Positions 15,656-24,175 are shown, counted from the stretch's first letter. The stretch: 41,686 nucleotides of DNA from an uncultured Schwartzia sp. (GCA_905372875.1 CAJPQU010000001.1:1-41686); one strand, 5' to 3'. Notes: generated by a model from the letters alone, not told the origin. Numbers and translations: made by a program.

Positions 15656-16021
15656 GTGCCAAATTTAGTTGGCGTTGTGCTTTCGACGGCGATTGCCGCC
15701 CTGGGATTACGAGCAGCGGCACGCCACCTGCGGCGGGAAAACGCCTGCTGCGACGAAGAAGAAATATTCCCCCCGCCCAAGGCGCTGACGGCAGCCATCA
15801 TCGGCTCCAAGGTCGTCCATCTCCGGGGGATGCACTGCGAAAACTGCCAGCGTCGGGTAGAGGCGCTGTTAGAAACCATTGAGGGCGTTTCCGTCCGGGC
15901 CGACCTTGCCGGGCAGCAGGCCATCTTGTCCATGAGCCGTACGATAACGGACGAAGAAATTTTCGCTGCCCTCGCAGGCAGCGGCTACCAAGTAACGAAA
16001 ATTAAGAAGTTGGTGACGTAA
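15656..16021 (+). CDS. Membrane-anchored heavy-metal-associated (HMA) domain protein
   Basis: 121 residues from the GTG at 15656, chosen because GGAGGT lies 7 bp before it; the frame is open back to an ATG at 15614 that overlaps the csoR stop but lacks a strong site. The N-terminus has a hydrophobic segment (VPNLVGVVLSTAIAALGLRAAA) followed by basic residues, and a linker with CC (ENACCDEEE). The C-terminal 70 residues form an HMA domain with the Cu(I)-binding GMHCENC motif. A likely copper chaperone held at the inner face of the membrane, positioned to hand Cu(I) to CopA. The neighbours csoR and copA support a copper role; the anchor is unusual for a CopZ-like protein. Confidence 0.75.
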   Translation: MPNLVGVVLSTAIAALGLRAAARHLRRENACCDEEEIFPPPKALTAAIIGSKVVHLRGMHCENCQRRVEALLETIEGVSVRADLAGQQAILSMSRTITDEEIFAALAGSGYQVTKIKKLVT

Positions 16022-16043
16022 TCACCAAGCGAAGGAGTCAATC

Positions 16044-18581
16044 ATGAAACAATATACCGTTACCGGCATGAGCTGCGCGGCCTGCGTGGCCCGGGTGGAA
16101 AAGGCGGTGGCGAAGGTATCGGGGGTGGAGTCGTGCGCCGTTAGCCTCCTGACCAATTCCCTGGGAGTGGAAGGCACGGCATCAGCGGAAGCGGTGGTAG
16201 CTGCCGTAGAAGCGGCGGGCTACGGCGCCGCCCCCAAGGGCGCGGCGGAGCCAGGGAAAGCACCAAGCGCAGCGGAAGACGCCTTGGAAGATAAAGAGAC
16301 GCCGCGCTTAAAGCGCCGCCTTGTGGCGTCGTTAGGGTTTTTAGCAGCCTTGATGTACCTTTCCATGGGACATCCCATGCTGGGCTGGCCCCTGCCGGAC
16401 ATGTTGTCAGAAAATCCCTTGGCCATCGCCTTAGCCGAGCTGCTGCTCGCCGCCGTCGTCCTGCTCATCAATCAGCAGTTTTTCGTGAGCGGCGGAAAAA
16501 GTCTGCTCTCCGGGGCACCGAACATGGACGCCTTGGTAGCCTTAGGGGCGGGTGCAGCCTTTCTTTACAGTGTAGGTGCCTTCTTCACCATGACGGCAGC
16601 CGCCATGGCAGGAGAGATGGCGCGGCTCCAGGGGCTTTTCCACGAACTCTACTTTGAGTCCGCCGCCATGATCGTCGCCCTCATCACCGTGGGGAAAATG
16701 CTGGAAGCCCGCGCCAAGGGAAAGACCACGGACGCCCTGAAAAGCCTCTTGCAGATGGCGCCCCAGACGGCGACGCTCTTCAAAGACGGCGCCGAGACCA
16801 CCGTCCCCGTAGGAGAAGTCAAGGCGGGGGACATCTTCGTGGTTCGCCCGGGGGAGACCATCCCCGTGGACGGCGTGGTGGTGGAAGGCACAAGTGCCGT
16901 GAACGAAGCGGCGCTCACGGGGGAAAGCCTCCCCATCGACAAGGGGCCAGGGGACGAAGTGGCCTCGGCAACGCTGAACCAGTCGGGCTTTCTTCGCTGC
17001 CGGGCGGCACGGGTGGGGGAGGATACCACCCTCGCCCAAATCATCCGTCTCATGGAAGAGGCGGCAGCCACGAAGGCCCCCATCGCCAAGATCGCCGACC
17101 GGGTGTCCGGGGTCTTCGTGCCGGTGGTCATCGCTCTGGCGGCCATCACGGCGGCCGTATGGCTGGCCTTGGGGTCACCCGTCGGCGAAGCGGCAGCCCG
17201 GGGGATTGCCGTCTTAGTCATCAGCTGCCCCTGCGCCTTAGGCCTCGCCACGCCGGTGGCCATCATGGCAGGGAGCGGCCGGGGGGCGCGGAGCGGCATC
17301 CTCTTTAAGACGGCGGCCTCGCTGGAAGCGGCAGGACGCACCCAAATCGTCGCCCTCGATAAGACGGGGACGGTGACCAGCGGCGTCCCCGTGGTCACTG
17401 ACCTCCGCCCGGCGGAAGGCGTCGCGGAAGAAGAACTTTTACGCCTCGCTGCCGCCTTGGAAGAAAAAAGTGAACATCCCCTGGCCAAGGCCATCCGGCA
17501 AAGAGCCCGGGAAGGGGCGCTCACCCTCCCGGAAGGGACAGACTTTCAGGCGCTCCCCGGCCACGGGCTGACCGCCGTCATAGAAGGACAGCGCCTTTGG
17601 GGCGGCAGCCGCGCCTTTGTGAGCGGCAAAGCCGTCCTCCCTACGGCACTGGCAGAAGCCGCCGACACCCTCGCCGAAGAGGGCAAGACGCCCCTCTTTT
17701 TCGCCCGGGAGGGTGTCTCTCTCGGTTTGATCGCCGTGGCGGACACCCTGCGGGAAGACAGCGTCGCCGCCATCGCCCAGCTCAAGGCTATGGGGCTGCG
17801 GGTGGTCATGCTCACGGGGGACAATCGCCGCACCGCCGCCGCCATTGGCCGCGCCGCCGGCGTGGACGAGGTCATCGCCCAAGTCCTTCCCGCCGAAAAG
17901 GAAGCCGCCATCCGCGCCTTACAAACCGCGGGAAAAACGGCCATGGTGGGGGACGGCATCAACGACGCGCCGGCGCTTTCCCGGGCCGACATCGGCATCG
18001 CCATCGGCGCGGGGACGGACATCGCCATCGACGCCGCCGACATCGTGGTGATGAAGAGCCGCCTCTCGGATGTGGCAGCAGCCATCCGTTTAAGCCGGGC
18101 GACCCTGAAAAACATCCGGGAAAATCTCTTCTGGGCGTTCTTCTACAATATCGTCGGCATTCCCTTAGCAGCGGGGGTCTGGATCCCTCTCTTCGGCTGG
18201 ACGCTCAGCCCCATGTTCGCAGCGGCGGCCATGAGCCTTTCCAGCTTCTCCGTGGTGACCAACGCCCTGCGGCTCAATTTTTTCTCTCTCTATGACGCGG
18301 CGAAAGACAGGCGGCGCGAACCGGTTGTTCTCCCCGCTGCCCTATTCTCAACGGAAAGGAACGTGAAAACCATGACAAAGACCATGAAAATCGAAGGCAT
18401 GATGTGCGGCCACTGCGAGGCCACGGTAAAGAAAGCATTAGAAGAATTACCGGCCGTCACGGAGGCCAAGGTGAGCCACGAAGCCGGCACGGCAGTGCTG
18501 ACCCTCTCGGGGGACGTCGCCGACGACGTCTTAAAAAAGGCCGTGGAAGCCAAGGATTATCAAGTCACCGGCATCGAATAA
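16044..18581 (+). CDS. copA: Copper-exporting P-type ATPase with HMA domains at both ends
   Basis: 845 residues. N-terminal HMA (GMSCAACVARVE, about residues 8-19), membrane segments from about residue 92, the CPCALGL metal-site motif (about 394-400), the phosphorylation motif DKTGT (about 439-443), and GDGINDAPAL in the hinge. The canonical copper ATPase would end near residue 750. Here a linker (AKDRRREPVVLPAALFSTER) leads to a second HMA domain (GMMCGHCEATV, about residues 786-796) that resembles free CopZ. CopA pumps Cu(I) out of the cytoplasm. An in-frame ATG at 18372, 11 bp after GGAAAGGA, could also yield the last domain as a separate 69-residue chaperone. Strong terminator at 18597. 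Confidence 0.94.
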   Translation: MKQYTVTGMSCAACVARVEKAVAKVSGVESCAVSLLTNSLGVEGTASAEAVVAAVEAAGYGAAPKGAAEPGKAPSAAEDALEDKETPRLKRRLVASLGFLAALMYLSMGHPMLGWPLPDMLSENPLAIALAELLLAAVVLLINQQFFVSGGKSLLSGAPNMDALVALGAGAAFLYSVGAFFTMTAAAMAGEMARLQGLFHELYFESAAMIVALITVGKMLEARAKGKTTDALKSLLQMAPQTATLFKDGAETTVPVGEVKAGDIFVVRPGETIPVDGVVVEGTSAVNEAALTGESLPIDKGPGDEVASATLNQSGFLRCRAARVGEDTTLAQIIRLMEEAAATKAPIAKIADRVSGVFVPVVIALAAITAAVWLALGSPVGEAAARGIAVLVISCPCALGLATPVAIMAGSGRGARSGILFKTAASLEAAGRTQIVALDKTGTVTSGVPVVTDLRPAEGVAEEELLRLAAALEEKSEHPLAKAIRQRAREGALTLPEGTDFQALPGHGLTAVIEGQRLWGGSRAFVSGKAVLPTALAEAADTLAEEGKTPLFFAREGVSLGLIAVADTLREDSVAAIAQLKAMGLRVVMLTGDNRRTAAAIGRAAGVDEVIAQVLPAEKEAAIRALQTAGKTAMVGDGINDAPALSRADIGIAIGAGTDIAIDAADIVVMKSRLSDVAAAIRLSRATLKNIRENLFWAFFYNIVGIPLAAGVWIPLFGWTLSPMFAAAAMSLSSFSVVTNALRLNFFSLYDAAKDRRREPVVLPAALFSTERNVKTMTKTMKIEGMMCGHCEATVKKALEELPAVTEAKVSHEAGTAVLTLSGDVADDVLKKAVEAKDYQVTGIE

Positions 18582-18596
18582 GACCGCTAACACCAT

Positions 18597-18648
18597 GCAT
18601 AGAAAAACGCTTGGCGAAGAGAAATCTTCGCCAAGCGTTTTTCTATGC
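18597..18648. terminator. Terminator after copA, 24-bp perfect stem
   Basis: The 24-base arms at 18597-18620 and 18625-18648 are fully complementary around a GAAA tetraloop. The stem contains AAAAACGC / GCGTTTTT, so A-tracts and T-tracts lie in the arms and it may act in both directions. Confidence 0.85.
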
Positions 18649-18811
18649 GTTTCCTTCAGAAATGTTACCCTTCCGACGGCTGGGGAGGTCATCCCGCAGC
18701 CAAGCCGCCATTTTTTATCCAGCTTCGACAAAAGGCCGATATAAAGCTCTTTGATGTGCCGGAAAATATTCCGCTTCGTCCCGCCTATGCCTTGCCTGCC
18801 CCCCGGGCAAA

Positions 18812-18860
18812 GAAAATGCCGCCCTAAAGGAGACATGTGTCTGTTCTTTCAGGGGCGGCG
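18812..18860 (-). terminator. Terminator of the FliD-C-like gene
   Basis: GCCGCCC (18818-18824) pairs with GGGCGGC (18853-18859), with an inner AGACA/TGTCT. On the minus strand the stem is followed by ATTTTCTTT. It lies 17-60 bp past the minus-strand stop at 18877. Confidence 0.65.
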
Positions 18861-18876
18861 CATGGTTTTCGCAAAA

Positions 18877-19665
18877 TCAAAAATATAAATTGAGCAGCGT
18901 TCCCAGGCGGTTGTAATTCGCCTGCTGGAGGAGCGCCCGGTTAGAGTAGTTCAGCTGGGTGGGATCGACGGCTTTTTTCCCCACCAGAGACTCTACCCCG
19001 GGGAAGAGCTGGCCCTTCTGGAACGTCGCCTGATTCGCCCGCGCCTCGGCTCGCCCGGCCAAACCGTTTTTCCCTAAGACCGCTTCCACCGTCTTGGGAG
19101 ATTTCTTCAGTGCCTCCGTCAGGCGGTCATTGTCCACCTTGAGTTGTCCCGTGGCCGCATCCGTGGTGACGCCTACCGATTGCAGCGAGCGGGAGAAATA
19201 CCGCTCCTCCTTAAAGGTGTCCGCCATGCGTCCCACCCGGCTGGACACGTCGGCATTGCTGTCAAAGAATTTCACCGCGTCGTTATACTGATTGACGAAA
19301 TCATTGACCTTGCCGAGGACGGCCTTCGTATTGGCGTCGGTCTCCGCCGCCGTTTGCCCGTTGACGTTGAAATCGGCGGATTTCAGTGCCGCGGCGGATT
19401 TTTTGAGGTTTGCCGTCGTCTTGTCGGCTTCGGTATTGAACTGCTTCTGCGCCGCTGAATACTGCTTTAAAAGGCGGCCAATCTGGGGGCCGCTGCCGTA
19501 AAGGGAGGCAAATGCGTTATACCGGTTCTCCCGCGAGGACGTCCTTCGCTCGCCCCAAAAAGAATTTTGCGCGTTCGCGTTCGACAGGCGGCCAAAGGCC
19601 AGCCCGCGGTTGGCGATCTGATACATCAGCGACGTCTGCCGTGCCGTAGAAAAAATCGTTGCCAT
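18877..19665 (-). CDS. FliD C-terminal-domain-like protein, unknown function
   Basis: 262 residues. The first 40 (MATIFSTARQTSLMYQIANRG...) are Ser/Asn/Gln-rich with no signal peptide. The middle part is predicted coiled coil (SAAQKQFNTEADKTTANLKKSAAALKSADF). The C-terminal half follows the pattern of the flagellar filament cap FliD: VNDFVNQYNDAVKFF, then RSLQSVGVTTDAATGQLKVDNDRLTEALKKSPKTVEAVL. No other flagellar gene is in the window, and the protein lacks the large outer domains of full FliD (about 450 residues or more). It stands alone between the copper operon and the SprT-like gene. It may be a surface or secreted protein reusing the FliD core; function unknown. Confidence 0.65.
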   Translation of the reverse strand: MATIFSTARQTSLMYQIANRGLAFGRLSNANAQNSFWGERRTSSRENRYNAFASLYGSGPQIGRLLKQYSAAQKQFNTEADKTTANLKKSAAALKSADFNVNGQTAAETDANTKAVLGKVNDFVNQYNDAVKFFDSNADVSSRVGRMADTFKEERYFSRSLQSVGVTTDAATGQLKVDNDRLTEALKKSPKTVEAVLGKNGLAGRAEARANQATFQKGQLFPGVESLVGKKAVDPTQLNYSNRALLQQANYNRLGTLLNLYF

Positions 19666-19808
19666 ACGTCCTTATCTCCTTCCCTGTGAGAAAATCATAT
19701 CCGTTGCTTTTATTTAATCCTGTACGATATCACCTTACATCATAATTATACTATAACCACTAAGATTATATCACATTTTTCTGAAGGCGGAAACAGAATT
19801 TTCCTTCT

Positions 19809-20534
19809 TCAGCGCAGCGTCTCCACGGTGAAGGCTGACGCGCCGCAGCGGGCGCAGCGATAGCGGCCGGGATGACGGACGATGGCCCCAGCCCGCAGGT
19901 AACAGAAAGCGCTGCCGCAGGCCCCGCAAGTCACCCGGTAGCGATAGCGCAATGCGATAGGGAGGATGGCCGTTTCCGCCGAATGAACGGTGAGGGAGAG
20001 CCCCAAGGCCTCATTGAGCTTTCGCAGGAAGAAACGAAAGTGGGTGCCGTGTCCCTCGCCATAGGGCAGGCAAGCGTGGAGCATTTCGTGGCCGATGACG
20101 TTGACGAGGTTTTCCTCGTTGCCGGGAAAAAAGAGGTGCCGGCTGAAGGCGAGCACGCAGCGCGTATCATCGGCGCGGCGGATGAGACAGGTGCCAAATT
20201 CCCGAAGCCCCCGGGAAAGGCGAATCCGCTCCACCTGCCGCAGGGGGAGCGGCCGCCCCGCGTAGTGCCGCAATACCGCCTCCATCGGGGGACGATAGGC
20301 AGCGATGATGTCCGCCGCCAACATGCGCCGGGCCGCGTCCGTCTCCGCTCCCGCAAGGGCGGCGCGAAAATCCGCCGCCGTAGGAAGTGTATCCGCCAAA
20401 AACGGAAAATACGCGGCGCCCTGTTTTCGTCCCTCTTCCCCAGCAAAAGGCCACGCCTCTCTCCCGGGCGCCGATAGCGGCGGCGCGGATCGGGCCGCTT
20501 CTCCTGTGCGTTCCGTACCCCAAAGATTTGTCAT
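19809..20534 (-). CDS. SprT-like zinc metalloprotein
   Basis: 241 residues from the ATG at 20534, one base after the stop of the DUF4446 gene (coupled translation, weak site of its own). Contains HEMLHACLPYGEGHGTHFRFF, the HExxH plus third His arrangement of SprT-like domains. At the C-terminus is a zinc ribbon with two CxxC pairs (CGACG and CARCG). SprT-type proteins are related to the Spartan protease that removes DNA-protein crosslinks in eukaryotes; in bacteria their role is mostly unknown. The N-terminal 70 residues are low-complexity (Ala, Gly, Pro, Arg). Its place directly after DUF4446 and parB suggests, but does not prove, a link to chromosome maintenance. Confidence 0.8.
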   Translation of the reverse strand: MTNLWGTERTGEAARSAPPLSAPGREAWPFAGEEGRKQGAAYFPFLADTLPTAADFRAALAGAETDAARRMLAADIIAAYRPPMEAVLRHYAGRPLPLRQVERIRLSRGLREFGTCLIRRADDTRCVLAFSRHLFFPGNEENLVNVIGHEMLHACLPYGEGHGTHFRFFLRKLNEALGLSLTVHSAETAILPIALRYRYRVTCGACGSAFCYLRAGAIVRHPGRYRCARCGASAFTVETLR

Positions 20535-20535
20535 C

Positions 20536-21048
20536 TTAGCGGGCGCTCTGGATCGCCTGCCGGATCGCTTCATCCTCTTCGTCAGTCAGAGTATAGGTGG
20601 ATTTCCCGGCCTCGATGGGCTTCACATAGCTTCGGGAATCTTCGCGCCCGAAAATACTGGACAGCACCACCCCGTTGTTTTCCGAATCTAAGAGCGCCAC
20701 GGCATAGGAAAGATCGCTCCCCATGTCTTCAAAGGCGCGAAAGCGCACCACCCCCACCCGGGTGATCGCCTTCGCCAAGAGGGCGCTGATGCGGCGATTT
20801 TCCGCCTGAAGCTCCTGATTTTCCGCCGCCACAGCGTGGGTCTCCTCGATGTGTCCCAAGAGCATCGCCTCAAAATCCCGGCCCGTTTCCTCCCCCGTCA
20901 TCATCTGCCGGTAGCGCCCTTTGAGACTGCTGACGGCCACCAGAAGATAAATGATGAGGAGGATTAAGAGCGCCATCACAGCGGTCAAAGCGCCCACTAA
21001 ATACGGCAAATTCTCCCCTTGCAAAAAAGATAATATCGCTTTCTCCAT
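20536..21048 (-). CDS. DUF4446-family membrane protein
   Basis: 170 residues. One N-terminal membrane segment (LVGALTAVMALLILLIIYLLVA, about residues 17-38), then a coiled-coil stretch (about 45-90) and a C-terminal domain with ITRVGVVRFRAFEDMGSDLSYAVALLDSENNGVVLSS, the hallmark of DUF4446. The GVV..I.GREDSRSYVKPI part is also typical. The family is regularly found directly downstream of parB in Firmicutes, as here (30-bp gap), and its function is unknown. A role linking the segregation complex to the membrane is a guess from context only. Confidence 0.85.
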   Translation of the reverse strand: MEKAILSFLQGENLPYLVGALTAVMALLILLIIYLLVAVSSLKGRYRQMMTGEETGRDFEAMLLGHIEETHAVAAENQELQAENRRISALLAKAITRVGVVRFRAFEDMGSDLSYAVALLDSENNGVVLSSIFGREDSRSYVKPIEAGKSTYTLTDEEDEAIRQAIQSAR

Positions 21049-21078
21049 TTACTCTCCCTTATCTCCTCTACTGTTCTA

Positions 21079-22071
21079 TCAGGTGGTAAAGCGGCGGGAA
21101 ACCTCCCGCAAGAGCGTCTTTTTGCGCTCCACACTCTCCGTGCGCACTTCTCCCAGCGCTTCGACGATGCGGTCCAGATCCGCCTGATCCTTGAAATTGA
21201 TGACGATGCGGCTCTGGGTCATGCCCACATGAATATGTACCGGTGCGCCGAAGAACATTTTTAGTTTATCTTCCGCGTCCTCGATGAAAAATTCTTTCTC
21301 CTTCACCGTCACCGCCGGTTCCTTCAGCCACTCCACCGGATCTAAAAATTTCGGATCCTTTTTCAGCTTGGTCACCAGCTGCTCCGCTTCCCGGGCCGAA
21401 AGATTATGCCCAGCGATGTGATCTGCCGCCTTCTGCACCAATTCCGGCGTGGAAAGGGCCAGGAGCGGCCGGGCCTGCCCCATGAGCAGTACCCCCTGCA
21501 GCAAGCTCTCCTGCACCTTCTTCGGCAGCGCCAAGAGCCGCAGGATATTAGCGATGTGAGAACGGCTGGCCCCCACCTTTTCCGATAATTCTGCCTGCGT
21601 CAGCCCAAAGCGATCCATCAGCACCTGATAGGCCCGCGCTTCTTCGATAACGTTAAGATCCTCCCGCTGCACGTTCTCAATGATGGCCACTTCGGCCATT
21701 TCCAGCGGGTTAAAGACGCGCACAATGGCGGGGATCTCTTTCAGCCCGGCCAGTTTTGCCCCCCGGTAGCGGCGCTCCCCGGCGACGATCTCATACCCGT
21801 CCCCTGCCGGCCGTACTAAAATCGGCTGTAAAACCCCGTACTGCCGCACCGACGCCGCCAACTCCTCCATGGCCGCCTCATCAAAGGTCTGCCGCGGCTG
21901 CTCCGGATTCGGGTGGACCCGATCCATGGGGAGCGACTCCACCCTTTGCCCATGCACCCCCGCCGCATCAGGAGCCGTGCCGTCTATCGAAGGCGCAGGC
22001 GCCTCCCGCCATTTCGGTGCGGTGGGAAGAAGCGCCCCTAAGCCGCGCCCTAGGCCTTTCGTCTTAGCCAC
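21079..22071 (-). CDS. parB: Chromosome partitioning protein ParB (Spo0J)
   Basis: 330 residues from a GTG at 22071 that overlaps the parA 3' end; GGAGGT lies 8 bp before it, and the first residues (AKTKGLGRGLGALLP) are the classic ParB start. The frame is open to 22128, but that extension is a shadow of parA. Motifs: the ParB/Srx CTP-binding box GERRYRGAKLAGL (about residues 115-127), the HTH LTQAELSEKVGASRSHIANILRLL, and a C-terminal dimer domain. ParB loads at parS and spreads as a CTP-dependent clamp, recruiting SMC. Eleven parS sites lie 0.9-3.3 kb upstream. Confidence 0.96.
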   Translation of the reverse strand: MAKTKGLGRGLGALLPTAPKWREAPAPSIDGTAPDAAGVHGQRVESLPMDRVHPNPEQPRQTFDEAAMEELAASVRQYGVLQPILVRPAGDGYEIVAGERRYRGAKLAGLKEIPAIVRVFNPLEMAEVAIIENVQREDLNVIEEARAYQVLMDRFGLTQAELSEKVGASRSHIANILRLLALPKKVQESLLQGVLLMGQARPLLALSTPELVQKAADHIAGHNLSAREAEQLVTKLKKDPKFLDPVEWLKEPAVTVKEKEFFIEDAEDKLKMFFGAPVHIHVGMTQSRIVINFKDQADLDRIVEALGEVRTESVERKKTLLREVSRRFTT

Positions 22072-22822
22072 GTTTTGCCACCTCCTTCGCCAACGCCATG
22101 TAAACTTCCGCCCCTTTCGCCTTCTCATCGTAAAAGACGGCCGGCATCCCGTAAGAAGGCGCTTCGCTGAGGCGCACCGTCCGGGGAATCACCGTATCAT
22201 ACACCTTATCGGGGAAATACTTTCGCACTTCTTCCACCACCTGCTGCGACAGATTCGTGCGGTAATCGTACATGGTGAGCAGGACGCCCGCCACCGTCAG
22301 GTTCGCATTCAGACTCTCCTGCACCAGTTTCAAGGTACTGAGGAGCGCCGTCAATCCCTCCAACGCGTAAAACTCGCACTGGATCGGCATCAAAAGCCCG
22401 TCCGCCGCCGTCAGGGAATTGAGATTCAAAAGGCCCAGGGAGGGAGGGCAGTCGATGATGATGAAATCATACGCGTCCCGCACCGTATCCAGCGCTTTCT
22501 TCAGGCGGAATTCCCGGCCTTCTGCCTGGGCCAGCTCGATCTCCGCCCCCGCCAAATTGATATTAGCCGGAAGAATATCCAATTTATACGCCGTGGTACG
22601 GATGGCTTCCCGGGGCGCCAGACCGTCCAGGATCACCTCGTACACCGTGGGCGTCAGCGTCCCCTTATCGAGGCCCACGCCGCTGGTGGCGTTGCCCTGG
22701 GGATCAAAATCCACCAGGAGAACTCGCTTCCCCAATATGCCAAGCCCGGCGCTCAGATTCACCGCCGTCGTCGTCTTGCCCACGCCGCCCTTTTGGTTGG
22801 CTACCGCTATAATTTTTGCCAA
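22064..22822 (-). CDS. parA: Chromosome partitioning ATPase ParA (Soj)
   Basis: 252 residues. Deviant Walker A motif KGGVGKTTTAVNL at residues 10-22, Walker B VLLVDFDPQGNAT and IIDCPPSLG. Starts at a TTG at 22822 (reads LAKIIAVANQKGG); GAGAGG lies just upstream. Soj moves with or regulates the ParB-parS complex and, as a monomer or dimer, modulates DnaA. A minus-strand -10 (TATAAT, 22877-22872) could serve parAB, but its -35 is weak. The nearest parS is about 120 bp upstream of the start, so ParB binding could affect this promoter. Confidence 0.96.
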   Translation of the reverse strand: MAKIIAVANQKGGVGKTTTAVNLSAGLGILGKRVLLVDFDPQGNATSGVGLDKGTLTPTVYEVILDGLAPREAIRTTAYKLDILPANINLAGAEIELAQAEGREFRLKKALDTVRDAYDFIIIDCPPSLGLLNLNSLTAADGLLMPIQCEFYALEGLTALLSTLKLVQESLNANLTVAGVLLTMYDYRTNLSQQVVEEVRKYFPDKVYDTVIPRTVRLSEAPSYGMPAVFYDEKAKGAEVYMALAKEVAKRG

Positions 22823-22939
22823 CGCCTCTCACCCCGCCCTTCTCTCAATTTTCGGCTTACGGTTTGTTTCTATTATAGCGAAACTTTTTCGGAAGATAAA
22901 GAGCCTTCGGCCTCATTTCCCAAATTCTTTCGATAAAAA

Positions 22940-22955
22940 TGTTTCACGTGAAACA
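22940..22955. promoter_or_regulatory. parS: parS site 1 (perfect consensus)
   Basis: TGTTTCACGTGAAACA. It is the centre of a 40-bp perfect palindrome, 22928-22967 (arms TTTCGATAAAAA on both sides). Confidence 0.95.
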
Positions 22956-23224
22956 TTTTTATCGAAAAACGCCTCGCCAATCAGCTTCCATATGTCCCGC
23001 GCCGCCGAAGCTTCACCAAAAACACTTCCAGTTTTATCTCCCTTTGATTCGTCACCCCGCAAAGATCCTACCGGGGACAATCCTTCTCATAAAGCCAGCC
23101 ATGTTATTTTGGTTCCCGTAAAGGCGCCGGCGACAAGGGAAGAGGAATTACAAAACGCGCGCTGCGCATGGAGAAAGGTTGGCGTGTTGTGCAGGCTTTC
23201 GGATGCGGTCTCACATTTTTCCGA

Positions 23225-23240
23225 TGTTTCACGTGAAACA
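23225..23240. promoter_or_regulatory. parS: parS site 2 (perfect consensus)
   Basis: TGTTTCACGTGAAACA inside a 36-bp perfect palindrome, 23215-23250 (arms ATTTTTCCGA). Confidence 0.95.
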
Positions 23241-23301
23241 TCGGAAAAATACGCAGCTTTATAGAAAAGTCTTCCGGTCGGAGCTGCTTTCTTTTGGAAA
23301 A

Positions 23302-23317
23302 TGTTTCACGTGGAACA
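23302..23317. promoter_or_regulatory. parS: parS site 3 (one mismatch)
   Basis: TGTTTCACGTGGAACA. Flanking arms TGGAAAA/TTTTCCA extend the symmetry to 30 bp (23295-23324), with the one internal mismatch. Confidence 0.9.
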
Positions 23318-23413
23318 TTTTCCAGTTAAACGCCGAAGAAAAATTTTACATTACCAGCGGCGCGTCAAATCATATCTCGGGATCCCATCTTCGAAAAAAT
23401 TCTCACGCAAAAA

Positions 23414-23429
23414 TGTTTCACGTGGAACA
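23414..23429. promoter_or_regulatory. parS: parS site 4 (one mismatch)
   Basis: TGTTTCACGTGGAACA, the same variant as site 3, without long arms. Confidence 0.9.
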
Positions 23430-23632
23430 ATATACTATCCCTCGCTTTCCGTCATGAAGGCCGCCTCGACAAACTGCGCCAGGGAAGCGCTCCCTTTCGC
23501 CGATCTTTTCCACGGCCCCCGATAAAACCCCATGCAGCACGCTCACACCCCATCCAAAAGCTTCTTTTTCTTTCGTTTTTCCGTCGTGTATTCGCCTAAA
23601 TTGATTTTTCTTTTCCCCTGTTTCTTTTAAAA

Positions 23633-23648
23633 TATTTCACGTGAAACA
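23633..23648. promoter_or_regulatory. parS: parS site 5 (one mismatch)
   Basis: TATTTCACGTGAAACA, with AAAA before and TTTT after. The mismatch is at the second position, an outer base of the site. Confidence 0.85.
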
Positions 23649-23706
23649 TTTTCTTGGAAGTTGTTTGTCATAGCAGCGGGGGAGTTATTGGGTCGTGGGG
23701 ACGCAG

Positions 23707-23722
23707 TGTTTCACGTGGAACA
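23707..23722. promoter_or_regulatory. parS: parS site 6 (one mismatch)
   Basis: TGTTTCACGTGGAACA, third copy of this variant. Confidence 0.9.
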
Positions 23723-23836
23723 TTGGATTTTTATTTCCTCTGTTCGATAGGACAGGAACCGCGGGGGACGTCAACGAACGCCGGACGAGGCAGTCCGTTG
23801 TTAGGGCAAACGTTTTTTAAACGGCTCGGCCTGGAA

Positions 23837-23852
23837 TGTTTCACGTGAAACA
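23837..23852. promoter_or_regulatory. parS: parS site 7 (perfect consensus)
   Basis: TGTTTCACGTGAAACA; its centre is 39 bp from that of site 8, the closest pair in the cluster. Confidence 0.95.
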
Positions 23853-23875
23853 AAAAATTCAGATCACCTTCTCAA

Positions 23876-23891
23876 TGTTTCACGTGAAACA
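23876..23891. promoter_or_regulatory. parS: parS site 8 (perfect consensus)
   Basis: TGTTTCACGTGAAACA, flanked by AA and TT. Confidence 0.95.
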
Positions 23892-24175
23892 TTATTTCCT
23901 ATTCCCATCAAAAACAACAGAACTTCTTTGTCAAAAGTATTCCCATCAACATTTTCTCGGTATGCCTCATGATATTTTGAGAGAGCCTCCAGCTTTCGAT
24001 AAGCACCTCATTTTGTCCATACGGCCTCGCTAACCGGTGCCTTCCCACCGTCCCACCCAAACTCCTCCAATATTTTCTTTTTTTCGGCCACCTTTTCCGC
24101 TAAAATTAATTCCCTTTGTCTGTAGAACCTATCCTATGTTCTCCGTGAAATGAAAAAATTTTCCCCGTCACAAAA

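Noticed and set aside
22419..23264. A 281-residue plus-strand frame
   Set aside because: Its first half is antisense to parA and its second half crosses parS sites; composition is that of a shadow frame.
22939..24033. Short frames starting MFHVKH or MFHVEH in the parS region
   Set aside because: The shared N-terminus is just the translation of the parS site itself. There is no ribosome site, no family and no common sequence after the first residues.
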